Positions 6,950 through 13,637 of a stretch of DNA of 29,875 nt are shown in pieces (within the stretch, counting starts at the first letter, position 1; each line of letters opens with the position of its first letter). The DNA lies in the NCBI GenBank assembly GCA_017551845.1, contig JAFZKR010000127.1, positions 1 through 29,875 on the forward strand, written 5' to 3'. The notes beneath the pieces are model-generated. The model was not told the DNA's origin. It worked only from the letters and a program-made list of their open reading frames with translations, and ran no database searches. A program made the position numbers and the translations under genes. This DNA comes from Bacteroidaceae bacterium (GTDB lineage Bacteria > Bacteroidota > Bacteroidia > Bacteroidales > Bacteroidaceae).

Positions 6950-8122
6950 ATGGAAGACTTCAACCAAAGGTTAAAAGAAATCAGGGAGCATCACGAATCT
7001 CTTATCACCCTCAAGAACGAGCCGTTGCCTTGGGGGAATGGAATATATGAAAAGTACAAGAACCCTATCCTCACTGCCGAACACGTTCCGATAGAGTGGC
7101 GATATGACCTTTCACCTGAGGATAACCCCCACCTGATGCAGCGTATCATGATTAATTCCGTATTCAACGCAGGAGCCATCAAATTGAACGGGCATTATCT
7201 GCTGGTCTGCCGAGTGGAAGGAGCTGACCGTAAGAGCTTCTTTGCTGTGGCCGAGTCACCTGACGGTGTAGATAATTTCCGTTTTTGGGAAGAACCGATA
7301 ACCATGCCTGAGGCTCCTTCAGCTCCCACCACTAACATATATGATATGCGGCTCACGCAGCATGAGGACGGATGGATATATGGCATATTCTGTGCGGAAC
7401 GACATGATGATGCACATCCGTCAGACCTCAGTGCAGCCACAGCCTTGGCTGGTATCTCCCGCACCCGGGATTTGATCAGGTGGGAGAGGCTTCCTGACTT
7501 GCAGTCCCGTTCGCAGCAGCGCAATGTAGTTCTTCATCCGGAGTTCATTGATGGAAAATATGCATTATACACCCGGCCTCAGGACGGCTTCATCGACGCA
7601 GGTTCAGGTGGTGGAATAGGGTGGGCATTGGTAGAAGACATCACCCATGCTGAAATCCGGGAGGAAACCATAATAAACCCGCGCCACTACCATACTGTAA
7701 TGGAATTGAAGAACGGCGAGGGACCGCACCCTCTGAAGACCCCACAGGGATGGCTTCATCTGGCTCACGGCGTTCGAGGCACTGCCGACGGCCTACGCTA
7801 TGTCCTATATATGTATATGACAGCACTGGACGATCCTATTCGCGTCATTGCTCAACCCGGAGGCTACTTCCTGGTGCCTGAGGGGCAGGAGTGCCTGGGC
7901 GATGTAATGAACGTTGCGTTTTCCAACGGCTGGATTCAGGATGATGATGGCCGTGTGCTCATATATTATGCAACAGCTGACACGCGTCTGCATGTGGCAA
8001 TCAGCTCCATAGACCGGCTCGTTGACTACTGTCTCAATACTCCTGCCGACGGCCTGACCACAGCCGCCAGTGTGGAGGCCGTCAAAAAGCTTATTTGCAA
8101 GAACAGACAACTCCTTCTATGA
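6950..8122 (+). CDS. GH130 4-O-beta-D-mannosyl-D-glucose phosphorylase
   Basis: The 390-residue protein closely resembles the Bacteroides fragilis enzyme that phosphorolyses mannosyl-beta-1,4-glucose to mannose 1-phosphate and glucose, the last step of the 2-epimerase route for beta-mannobiose. Diagnostic blocks include RVEGADRKSFFAVAESP (88-104), NIYDMRL (129-135) with Asp132 at the proton-donor position, SQQRNVVLHPEF, YTRPQDGFID and GEGPHPLKTPQGWLHLAHG, the last giving phosphate- and sugar-site residues of the five-bladed propeller. There is no signal peptide, so it is cytosolic. Usual partners (mannanase, cellobiose 2-epimerase, mannobiose transporter) are absent from this window, so it stands alone with its own promoter. 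Length is normal for subfamily GH130_1. Confidence 0.93.
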   Translation: MEDFNQRLKEIREHHESLITLKNEPLPWGNGIYEKYKNPILTAEHVPIEWRYDLSPEDNPHLMQRIMINSVFNAGAIKLNGHYLLVCRVEGADRKSFFAVAESPDGVDNFRFWEEPITMPEAPSAPTTNIYDMRLTQHEDGWIYGIFCAERHDDAHPSDLSAATALAGISRTRDLIRWERLPDLQSRSQQRNVVLHPEFIDGKYALYTRPQDGFIDAGSGGGIGWALVEDITHAEIREETIINPRHYHTVMELKNGEGPHPLKTPQGWLHLAHGVRGTADGLRYVLYMYMTALDDPIRVIAQPGGYFLVPEGQECLGDVMNVAFSNGWIQDDDGRVLIYYATADTRLHVAISSIDRLVDYCLNTPADGLTTAASVEAVKKLICKNRQLLL

Positions 8123-8648
8123 GATTTCTATGAAAGATTTTTTAGAGCCATAATAATCCAAATTGTGTTTAAGGTTAAGTATTATTGTAAATGTTTTTCA
8201 CAGACCCAAAGATCATGGTAAGGCATCATCCCAATTACTCTAAGCCATTAGCTCGGGTCTCAAAAATAAGCTGCCCAACTAAAGAAATAATGTCGCCTAA
8301 CTAGAAAAATTTTTTCCTTAACTGGGCCGTAAAAATTCCATCCTTCACTGACGCAGCAAAGATATAACCCCGGTATTGCAGTTTTAGAATTAACAAGAAA
8401 AAAAATTAAGAGAAATTGTAAATTATTTTAGAAAACTCTTCAGACCTCGGTGCACAGGATAGTGTTCGTACTAATGATAGTTTTTTTAAGCGAAAATGAT
8501 GTACAATTATTTTTTTTGTCATATATTTGTCACGAGGACTAATAATAAGAACGGAAGTTTCTTGTTTATGAGGAAGTGATGGCAGTCTCAAATGGGAATG
8601 GCTGTCGCTTTTGAGATACAACGAAATTTTTTGAAGTATTTGGACAAG
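8123..8648. other. AT-rich non-coding stretch between GH130 gene and tRNA-Ser
   Basis: No convincing gene is present. The stretch is visibly richer in A and T than its neighbours, with many A and T runs (for example 8511-8518). It holds a triple 22-bp repeat (8259-8323) and an inverted repeat TCTCAAA (8586-8592) / TTTGAGA (8610-8616). A 71-codon minus-strand frame (8406-8621) has no recognisable content and no start context. It may be the remains of a mobile element or hold an unrecognised small RNA. Confidence 0.4.
8259..8323. repeat. Three tandem degenerate 22-bp repeats ending in AACT
   Basis: Three units follow each other: 8259-8280 (ends GCTGCCCAACT), 8281-8302 (ends TGTCGCCTAACT) and 8303-8323 (ends TTTCCTTAACT). 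Each has an A-rich left half and a right half near C(C/T)(C/T)(A/T)AACT, with periods of 22 and 21 bp, two helical turns. This looks like an array of protein-binding sites, such as the end of an IS or transposon. No transposase is nearby. Confidence 0.5.
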
Positions 8649-8674
8649 GGGAGTAGATTGTGAAATCTGCTCCC
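8649..8674. other. Strong hairpin
   Basis: GGGAGTAGATT (8649-8659) pairs with AATCTGCTCCC (8664-8674) with one T-G wobble and a four-base GTGA loop. Only TTA follows on the plus strand, so it is not a clear terminator, though it may end weakly expressed transcripts from the left. Confidence 0.5.
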
Positions 8675-8731
8675 TTAATCATTCGGCACGACTGCCCGGA
8701 CCGGCCGGAGGCGCCATTTCCGTAGAAAATA

Positions 8732-8762
8732 AACAAGGCAACCGTTATGGTTGCCTTGTTTT
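8732..8762. terminator. Bidirectional terminator beside tRNA-Ser
   Basis: AACAAGGCAACC (8732-8743) pairs perfectly with GGTTGCCTTGTT (8749-8760) around a five-base loop. On the minus strand it begins three bases after the tRNA 3' end and is followed by TATTTTC; on the plus strand by TTTTG. Its main role is probably to end the tRNA transcript. Confidence 0.8.
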
Positions 8763-8763
8763 G

Positions 8764-8851
8764 CGGAAAGAGTGGGATTCAAACCCACGGTACGGCTAGG
8801 CCGTACGCCGGATTTCGAGTCCGGTCCATTCGATCACTCTGGCATCTTTCC
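8764..8851 (-). tRNA. tRNA-Ser (anticodon CGA)
   Basis: Read on the minus strand this 88-base gene folds as a class II tRNA. The acceptor stem is GGAAAGA (8851-8845) with TCTTTCC (8771-8765) and discriminator G. The anticodon stem-loop is CCGGA-CTCGAAA-TCCGG, giving anticodon CGA for UCG codons. A long variable arm (GTACGGC/GCCGTAC) and the T arm GTGGG-TTTGAAT-CCCAC follow. The CCA end is not encoded. A -7 element ends six bases upstream and a terminator follows directly. Confidence 0.96.
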
Positions 8852-8856
8852 AGCCG

Positions 8857-8864
8857 CAAAGGTA
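8857..8864 (-). promoter_or_regulatory. -7 element just before tRNA-Ser, TACCTTTG
   Basis: On the minus strand this is TACCTTTG, a full TAnnTTTG match. With usual geometry the start would be near 8853, about two bases before the mature tRNA. No TTG lies at the expected upstream spacing. Confidence 0.5.
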
Positions 8865-8926
8865 CACATTATTTTGGGATGTGAGCCAGAAAGCCGGAAA
8901 GAAAATTCTCAGGGCATTGCTTGATA

Positions 8927-9325
8927 TTATAGCTCCTGTATTATCTGATTTGCCAGTTCGGTGTTGTCCGGACGGATGATTACCCTTGAGAATTCCGATG
9001 AGGAGTCAGCAAAGGCATACATATACTCAACTGATATTCCGGCGGCTGATAGTTTTTCCATAGCATTGGCCATAGCGCCGGGCACGTTGCCGCATTCCAG
9101 ATATACCACTTTCGTCATGGTCACGGCGTATGAATTGGCCTTGATCAGGTTGAAAGCACGTTCTATCTGGTCACGCTCCACTATGATGCGGGCAATACCG
9201 AAATCCTCGGTCTCGGACACGGTGAATGCCTTCATGTTTATGCCGTTGTTACCGAGCAGCCTGGCTATTTCGGCAAATTTTCCCTTCTCGTTTTCCAGGA
9301 AAACTGAAATCTGTCTAATAAGCAT
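8927..9325 (-). CDS. Tandem ACT-domain protein
   Basis: The 132-residue cytosolic protein consists of two ACT-like ligand-binding repeats: residues 1-65 (MLIRQISVFLENEKGKFAEI, then GINMKAFTVSETEDFGIARI) and 70-132 (VTMTKVVYLECGNVPGAMA, then GISVEYMYAFADSS). The G-x-x-A/G turn residues that bind amino acids in ACT dimers are present (NEKGKFAE, GNVPGAMA). No catalytic domain is attached. It lies 23 bases downstream of the phenylacetate-CoA ligase gene and is surely co-transcribed, a pairing seen in many gut Bacteroidales and other anaerobes. That suggests sensing of an aromatic amino acid or its product to control the pathway, which is inference. There is no clear terminator before the tRNA-Ser gene 75 bases on. 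Confidence 0.88.
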   Translation of the reverse strand: MLIRQISVFLENEKGKFAEIARLLGNNGINMKAFTVSETEDFGIARIIVERDQIERAFNLIKANSYAVTMTKVVYLECGNVPGAMANAMEKLSAAGISVEYMYAFADSSSEFSRVIIRPDNTELANQIIQEL

Positions 9326-9348
9326 AGTCTGGTATAAATGATAGGTTA

Positions 9349-10650
9349 TTATTCAAATTTACGATGGTCAATGGCACGTTTGGCCTTGCCTGTGGAACGC
9401 TCGATAGTGTTGGGCTGCACAATCTTGATGTTGGGCTGGATACCCACCACGCTCTGGATCCTTGCGGTTAGACGCTGGCGCAGACGCACCAGTTCATTCA
9501 CCTGGTCAGTGTAGAACTCCGGCTTGACCTCAACCTGGATATCGAATGTATCGGTATTGTTGATGCGATCCACCTCAATAAGGAAGTAAGGCTCGTACTC
9601 GGGGAACTCAAGCAGGATGGATTCAACCTGTGACGGGAATACGTTGACACCGCGGATAATCATCATGTCATCGCTGCGGCCCAGGATCTTGCCCATACGG
9701 ACTGCTGTACGGCCGCATTCACACTTCTCATAGTTGAGATAGGTGAGGTCACGTGTACGGTAGCGTATCATAGGCATGCCCCACTTGTCAAGGGTGGTGA
9801 ATACAAGTTCACCCTTCTGGCCGGGCTCAACAGGCTGCAGGGTTACGGGGTCGATAATTTCGGGGTAATAGAGGTCTTCCCACAGGTGGGTTCCGTTCTG
9901 GTACTCACACTCGCCGCCTACGCCGGGACCGCTTATCTCAGTCAAGCCATAGATATCATATGCTTTGATGTGTAGTTTATCCTCAAGTTCTTTGCGCATT
10001 GCCTCAGTCCAAGGTTCAGCTCCGAAAATACCTACTTTGAGTTTGAAGTTCCTTAAATCAAGATCCTGCTTACGGATCTCTTCGGCCATATAAAGTGCAT
10101 ATGATGGGGTGCAGGCCAATGCTGTGGCACCAAAGTCCTGCATAAGCTGGAGCTGCTTCTGGGTGTTGCCGCTGCTGGTTGGAATTACGGTTCCGCCAAT
10201 CTTACGGACTCCGTCATGAGCTCCCAGACCGCCGGTGAAAAGGCCGTAACCATAGGCAATCTGTACCATATCGTCATTGCCCAGTCCGTATGCGGTAAGA
10301 CAGCGCGCAACAGCTTCGGCCCAGTTGTCAAGGTCCTTATCCGTGTAACCCACAACAATAGGCTTGCCTGTGGTGCCCGATGAGGCATGAAGGCGCAGGA
10401 TATCGGTCATAGGAACACACAACATCCTGAAAGGATAATTGTCACGCAGATCCTGTTTTACGGTGAACGGCAGTTTTACAATATCATCAATGCTCTTAAT
10501 ATCATCAGGATGAACACCATGTTCATCAAATATTTTCTTGTAAAAAGGCGAGTTGTTGTAAGCGTGTGCTACTATCTTTCTGAGTTTCTCACTTTGAAGT
10601 GCGCGCATCTCATCACGCGACATACATTCCAGTTTAGGGTTCCAAATCAT
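9349..10650 (-). CDS. paaK: Phenylacetate-CoA ligase (AMP-forming)
   Basis: This is a 433-residue adenylate-forming enzyme that activates phenylacetate or related arylacetates to the CoA thioester using ATP. Motifs in order: ATP-binding loop SSGTTGKP (90-97), YGYGLFTGGLGAHDG (133-147), GIFGAEPWTE (207-216), YGLTEISGPG (234-243) with the adenylate-contacting YGLTE, and the hinge and C-terminal domain starting near GELVFTTLDKWGMPMIRYRTRDL. Length and motifs fit PaaK. In strict gut anaerobes the enzyme usually partners indolepyruvate:ferredoxin oxidoreductase, working on arylacetyl-CoA from aromatic amino acids rather than in the aerobic paa pathway. That oxidoreductase is not in this window; only an ACT-domain gene follows in the operon. 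Upstream on the minus strand, TTATTTTG at 10690-10683 is a near match to the -7 element. Confidence 0.94.
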   Translation of the reverse strand: MIWNPKLECMSRDEMRALQSEKLRKIVAHAYNNSPFYKKIFDEHGVHPDDIKSIDDIVKLPFTVKQDLRDNYPFRMLCVPMTDILRLHASSGTTGKPIVVGYTDKDLDNWAEAVARCLTAYGLGNDDMVQIAYGYGLFTGGLGAHDGVRKIGGTVIPTSSGNTQKQLQLMQDFGATALACTPSYALYMAEEIRKQDLDLRNFKLKVGIFGAEPWTEAMRKELEDKLHIKAYDIYGLTEISGPGVGGECEYQNGTHLWEDLYYPEIIDPVTLQPVEPGQKGELVFTTLDKWGMPMIRYRTRDLTYLNYEKCECGRTAVRMGKILGRSDDMMIIRGVNVFPSQVESILLEFPEYEPYFLIEVDRINNTDTFDIQVEVKPEFYTDQVNELVRLRQRLTARIQSVVGIQPNIKIVQPNTIERSTGKAKRAIDHRKFE

Positions 10651-10704
10651 ATAGGTATATAATGTTGCTTTCTTAATCGGTGCAAAATAAGAGAATATTT
10701 ATGG

Positions 10705-10712
10705 TAACTTTG
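10705..10712 (+). promoter_or_regulatory. -7 element for tsaD, TAACTTTG
   Basis: TAACTTTG is a full TAnnTTTG match; predicted start near 10716 leaves a leader of about 23 bases. No clear TTG partner is seen. The 88-bp divergent spacer also serves paaK. Confidence 0.65.
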
Positions 10713-10738
10713 CAACTTGAAAGCAAAAAGTGGTGTAA

Positions 10739-11767
10739 ATGGATAATAATAACATTTATATACTGGGTATCGAGTCATCATGCGATGATACATCGGCTGC
10801 GGTGATACATAACAGCGAGCTGCTGTCAAATGTAGTGGCCAGCCAGAAAGTGCATGAGGAGTACGGTGGGGTGGTACCCGAACTTGCCAGCCGTGCCCAT
10901 CAGCAGAACATTGTTCCTGTGGTGGATACCGCGTTGAAAAGGGCTGGGATTGATGTCGGGCAGCTATCGGCTGTGGCTTTTACCCGCGGTCCCGGACTGA
11001 TGGGATCACTTTTGGTGGGTGTATCTTTTGCCAAAGGTCTTGCACGCTCTCTGGGTATTCCCATGATTGAAGTCAACCACTTACAGGGACATATTCTTGC
11101 ACATTTCATCAAACAGCCGGGTGAAGAGTCGGAGACTCCTGATTTTCCGTTTCTATGTTTGCTGGTTTCGGGCGGTAACTCACAGATAGTCAAGGTGGAA
11201 TCATATAACAAAATGGAGATTCTCGGGCAAACCATTGATGATGCTGCGGGTGAGGCTATGGACAAATGCTCAAAGGTTATGGGGTTCGGTTATCCTGGTG
11301 GTCCTATCATAGACAGGCTTGCGCGATTGGGCAATCCAAAGGCATACACTTTCAGCAAACCCAATATTCCAGGTTACAACTACAGTTTCAGCGGGCTCAA
11401 AACATCATTCCTTTATAATCTGCGTGACTGGGTCAAGGATGACCCTGATTTCATTGAACATCATAAGGAAGACTTGTGTGCATCACTTGAACGTACCATT
11501 GTTGAGATACTGATGAAAAAACTGCGTCAGGCTGCCAAAGATACCAGTATACGCCAGATTGCTGTAGCGGGTGGGGTATCGGCCAACACCGGCCTGCGCG
11601 AGGCTTTCATTGACCACGCACGCCGTTACCGTTGGAAGGTGTTTATACCGCGTTTTTCATATACCACCGATAATGCCGCCATGATAGCCTGCACTGGCTA
11701 TTTCAAATACCTTGACAACGATTTTTGCGGTATAGATATCCCTATCTATTCCAATACCCGCCTTTAA
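10739..11767 (+). CDS. tsaD: tRNA N6-adenosine threonylcarbamoyltransferase
   Basis: The 342-residue protein transfers the threonylcarbamoyl group onto A37 of ANN-decoding tRNAs, in a complex with TsaB and TsaE. It has the ASKHA fold signature from GIESSCDDTSAAV (10-22), ELASRAHQQ (48-56), the metal-binding NHLQGH (113-118) with His114 and His118, the phosphate-loop-like SGGNSQI (144-150) and late YTTDNAAMIA, where Asp311 is the third metal ligand. All expected motifs are present and the length is typical. It is a single-gene unit with its own promoter, followed by the ribosomal-protein operon, which has a separate promoter. No other t6A genes lie here. Confidence 0.98.
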   Translation: MDNNNIYILGIESSCDDTSAAVIHNSELLSNVVASQKVHEEYGGVVPELASRAHQQNIVPVVDTALKRAGIDVGQLSAVAFTRGPGLMGSLLVGVSFAKGLARSLGIPMIEVNHLQGHILAHFIKQPGEESETPDFPFLCLLVSGGNSQIVKVESYNKMEILGQTIDDAAGEAMDKCSKVMGFGYPGGPIIDRLARLGNPKAYTFSKPNIPGYNYSFSGLKTSFLYNLRDWVKDDPDFIEHHKEDLCASLERTIVEILMKKLRQAAKDTSIRQIAVAGGVSANTGLREAFIDHARRYRWKVFIPRFSYTTDNAAMIACTGYFKYLDNDFCGIDIPIYSNTRL

Positions 11768-11787
11768 CAAAAAAAAGGAGATGTTTG

Positions 11788-11819
11788 TTTGGCGGAATGA
11801 AAAAAAATGTGTTATTTTG
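11788..11819 (+). promoter_or_regulatory. Promoter of the rpmB-rpmG operon
   Basis: TTTG at 11788-11791, a 20-bp spacer, then TTATTTTG at 11812-11819: a perfect upstream element with one mismatch in TAnnTTTG. Predicted start near 11823 and a leader of about 44 bases. Confidence 0.65.
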
Positions 11820-11866
11820 CACCCTGTTTTGAGAATACAGCAAAAAACGAATAAAAACAGATAGAT

Positions 11867-12127
11867 ATGTCAAGAATTTGTCAGATCACAGGAAAGAAGG
11901 CAATGGTTGGCAACAATGTCTCTCACTCAAAGCGCAGAACCAAGAGGACATTTGATGTTAACCTGTTCACAAAGAAGTTCTTCTATGTTGAGGAGAACTG
12001 CTGGATAAGCCTCAAACTCAGTGCAGCCGGCCTGAGAATCATTAACAAGAAGGGTCTTGATGCCGCTCTCAAGGAGGCAGTCGCCAATGGCTATTGCGAT
12101 TGGAAAGACATCAGAATCATTGCGTAA
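11867..12127 (+). CDS. rpmB: 50S ribosomal protein bL28
   Basis: This is an 86-residue basic protein with the L28 pattern: [20 protein letters not shown] at the N-terminus, then [18 protein letters not shown] and a C-terminal helix of Leu/Ala/Lys residues. It belongs to the large ribosomal subunit near the tRNA exit region. It is first in a three-gene operon (L28, L33, DUF4295), with 24 bases to rpmG, and is preceded by its own promoter. The length is typical for Bacteroidetes. Confidence 0.97.
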   Translation: MSRICQITGKKAMVGNNVSHSKRRTKRTFDVNLFTKKFFYVEENCWISLKLSAAGLRIINKKGLDAALKEAVANGYCDWKDIRIIA

Positions 12128-12151
12128 TAACAGAAAGGAGTTCATACTACT

Positions 12152-12340
12152 ATGGCAAAGAAAGTAAAAGGCAACAGGGTTCAGGTTATCCTGGAATGCA
12201 CTGAGCACAAGGACAGCGGTATGCCGGGTACTTCCCGTTACATTACCACCAAGAACAGGAAGAACACTCCTGAGAGACTGGAACTTAAGAAGTATAACCC
12301 CATTCTCAAGAGGATGACAGTCCATCGTGAGATAAAGTAA
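12152..12340 (+). CDS. rpmG: 50S ribosomal protein bL33
   Basis: The 62-residue protein begins [20 protein letters not shown] and contains the [20 protein letters not shown] core of bL33. It has a single Cys, so it is the zinc-free form of L33. It is middle gene of the L28-L33-DUF4295 operon; the next start codon lies 12 bases after its stop. Confidence 0.97.
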   Translation: MAKKVKGNRVQVILECTEHKDSGMPGTSRYITTKNRKNTPERLELKKYNPILKRMTVHREIK

Positions 12341-12352
12341 TATCCTTAAACC

Positions 12353-12499
12353 ATGGCAAAGAAAGTAGTTGCTACCCTGCGTCAGGGTAAGGTTTCAATG
12401 GCAAAGGTCATCAAAATGGTGAAATCGCCCAAGACCGGCGCTTATGTGTTCACAGAGCAGATTGTAACTGACGAACAGCTCAAGGATGCCCTGAAGTGA
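12353..12499 (+). CDS. DUF4295 small basic protein, likely ribosome-associated
   Basis: A 48-residue frame starts at ATG 12353 (MAKKVVATLRQGKVSMAKVI) and stops at TGA 12497-12499. Nine of its 48 residues are lysine, and KMVKSPKTGAYVFTEQIV follows. It matches the DUF4295 family, found in Bacteroidetes directly after rpmG. Sharing the MAKK start, basic charge, size and operon with L28 and L33 argues for a ribosomal role; I recall that a Bacteroidetes-specific protein termed bL38 was seen in a Flavobacterium ribosome structure and may be this family, but I cannot confirm the match here. A terminator follows 31 bases on. At under 50 residues it is easily missed by gene finding. Confidence 0.85.
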   Translation: MAKKVVATLRQGKVSMAKVIKMVKSPKTGAYVFTEQIVTDEQLKDALK

Positions 12500-12530
12500 C
12501 AATTCGCTTTCATGGCTTTACTGAAAATAC

Positions 12531-12560
12531 AGGGCAACCTCTGAAGGGTTGCCTTTTTTG
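12531..12560 (+). terminator. Rho-independent terminator of the rpmB-rpmG-DUF4295 operon
   Basis: GGCAACCT (12533-12540) pairs with GGGTTGCC (12546-12553) around CTGAA, followed by six T residues (12554-12559). Confidence 0.9.
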
Positions 12561-12592
12561 TTTCCTTTTTGGCCATTCATTTAGGGTCATGA

Positions 12593-12623
12593 TTGCATTT
12601 CTCACCTTATTTATATATATTTG
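12593..12623 (+). promoter_or_regulatory. Promoter of the ftsY operon
   Basis: TTG at 12593-12595, a 20-bp spacer, then TATATTTG at 12616-12623: full consensus match. Predicted start near 12627. This decides the ftsY start, because an in-frame TTG at 12621 lies inside the promoter. Confidence 0.82.
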
Positions 12624-12671
12624 CGGGTTACAGACGCGTTAATAACGTTTCTATTATCCATTAAAAAGAGT

Positions 12672-13634
12672 ATGGGTCTGTTTTCGTTTTTCAGCCAGGA
12701 AAAGAAAGAGGTTCTGGACAAAGGTCTTGAAAAGACCAAATCCAGTGTCTTTTCAAAGATAGCGCATGCCGTAGCCGGCAAATCCAAGGTGGACGATGAG
12801 GTCCTCGACAACCTTGAGGAGGTACTCATCACCTCCGATGTCGGAGTGGAGACTACCCTGAAGATAATCAAGAGGATAGAAGAGAGAGTGTCCCGTGACA
12901 AATACGTCGGGACGGATGAATTGAATGGCATCCTCAAGGACGAGATATCGGCACTTCTCGTGGAGAACGGCTCTGATAGCAGTGACTCCGGACGCTTTTC
13001 CATTCCGGCAGGACGCAAGCCATACGTGGTTCTGGTGGTCGGAGTGAATGGAGTGGGCAAGACCACTACCATAGGAAAACTGGCTTATCAGTACAAAAAA
13101 CAGGGATATAAGGTGTTCCTCGGTGCTGCCGATACGTTCCGTGCCGCCGCTATTGAGCAGTTGCAGGAGTGGGGACGTCGGGTGGATGTGCCTGTCATAC
13201 ACCAGGCGATGGGTTCTGACCCGGCTTCAGTGGCATACGATACCCTCAGTTCCGCCGTTGCTAACGGTGCCGATGTGGTCCTGATTGATACAGCGGGTCG
13301 TCTGCACAATAAGGTGGGACTGATGAATGAACTCACTAAAATCCGTAATGTGATGGACAAAGTTGTTCCAGGAGCCCCTGACGATGTACTTTTGGTTCTT
13401 GACGGTTCAACCGGACAGAACGCTTTCGAGCAGGCAAGACAGTTCACGCTTGCCACTAAGGTTACCCAACTTGCAATAACCAAACTTGACGGAACGGCTA
13501 AGGGGGGAGTTGTGATAGGGATTTCGGACCAGTTTAAGGTACCTGTCAAATACGTAGGATTAGGAGAGGGTGTAGATAATCTACAAGTATTTGACAAGAG
13601 TGAGTTCGTTGACTCATTATTCAAACAGAATTGA
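12672..13634 (+). CDS. ftsY: Signal recognition particle receptor FtsY
   Basis: The 320-residue GTPase docks ribosome-SRP complexes at the inner membrane. The start is ATG 12672 (MGLFSFFSQEKKE), 45 bases downstream of the predicted transcription start; a longer in-frame version from TTG 12621 overlaps the promoter and is rejected. The N domain is helical (to about residue 100). The G domain shows VGVNGVGKTTTIGKLA (G1), GAADTFRAAAIEQL, DTAGR (G3) and TKLDGTAKGG (G4). The acidic A domain of E. coli FtsY is essentially missing, as is usual outside enterics. It is first gene of an operon with rimO (3 bases on) and two HU genes. Confidence 0.96.
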   Translation: MGLFSFFSQEKKEVLDKGLEKTKSSVFSKIAHAVAGKSKVDDEVLDNLEEVLITSDVGVETTLKIIKRIEERVSRDKYVGTDELNGILKDEISALLVENGSDSSDSGRFSIPAGRKPYVVLVVGVNGVGKTTTIGKLAYQYKKQGYKVFLGAADTFRAAAIEQLQEWGRRVDVPVIHQAMGSDPASVAYDTLSSAVANGADVVLIDTAGRLHNKVGLMNELTKIRNVMDKVVPGAPDDVLLVLDGSTGQNAFEQARQFTLATKVTQLAITKLDGTAKGGVVIGISDQFKVPVKYVGLGEGVDNLQVFDKSEFVDSLFKQN

Positions 13635-13637
13635 CGG

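Noticed and set aside
8259..8323. CRISPR array
   Set aside because: Units are contiguous and degenerate with no unique spacers, and no cas gene is present.
8406..8621. 71-codon minus-strand open frame in the AT-rich gap
   Set aside because: No recognisable motif, no promoter or A-rich start region, and it covers T/A runs; more likely chance.
12621..12671. N-terminal extension of FtsY from TTG
   Set aside because: It overlaps a full-consensus promoter; MGLFSFF at 12672 matches the usual FtsY start.
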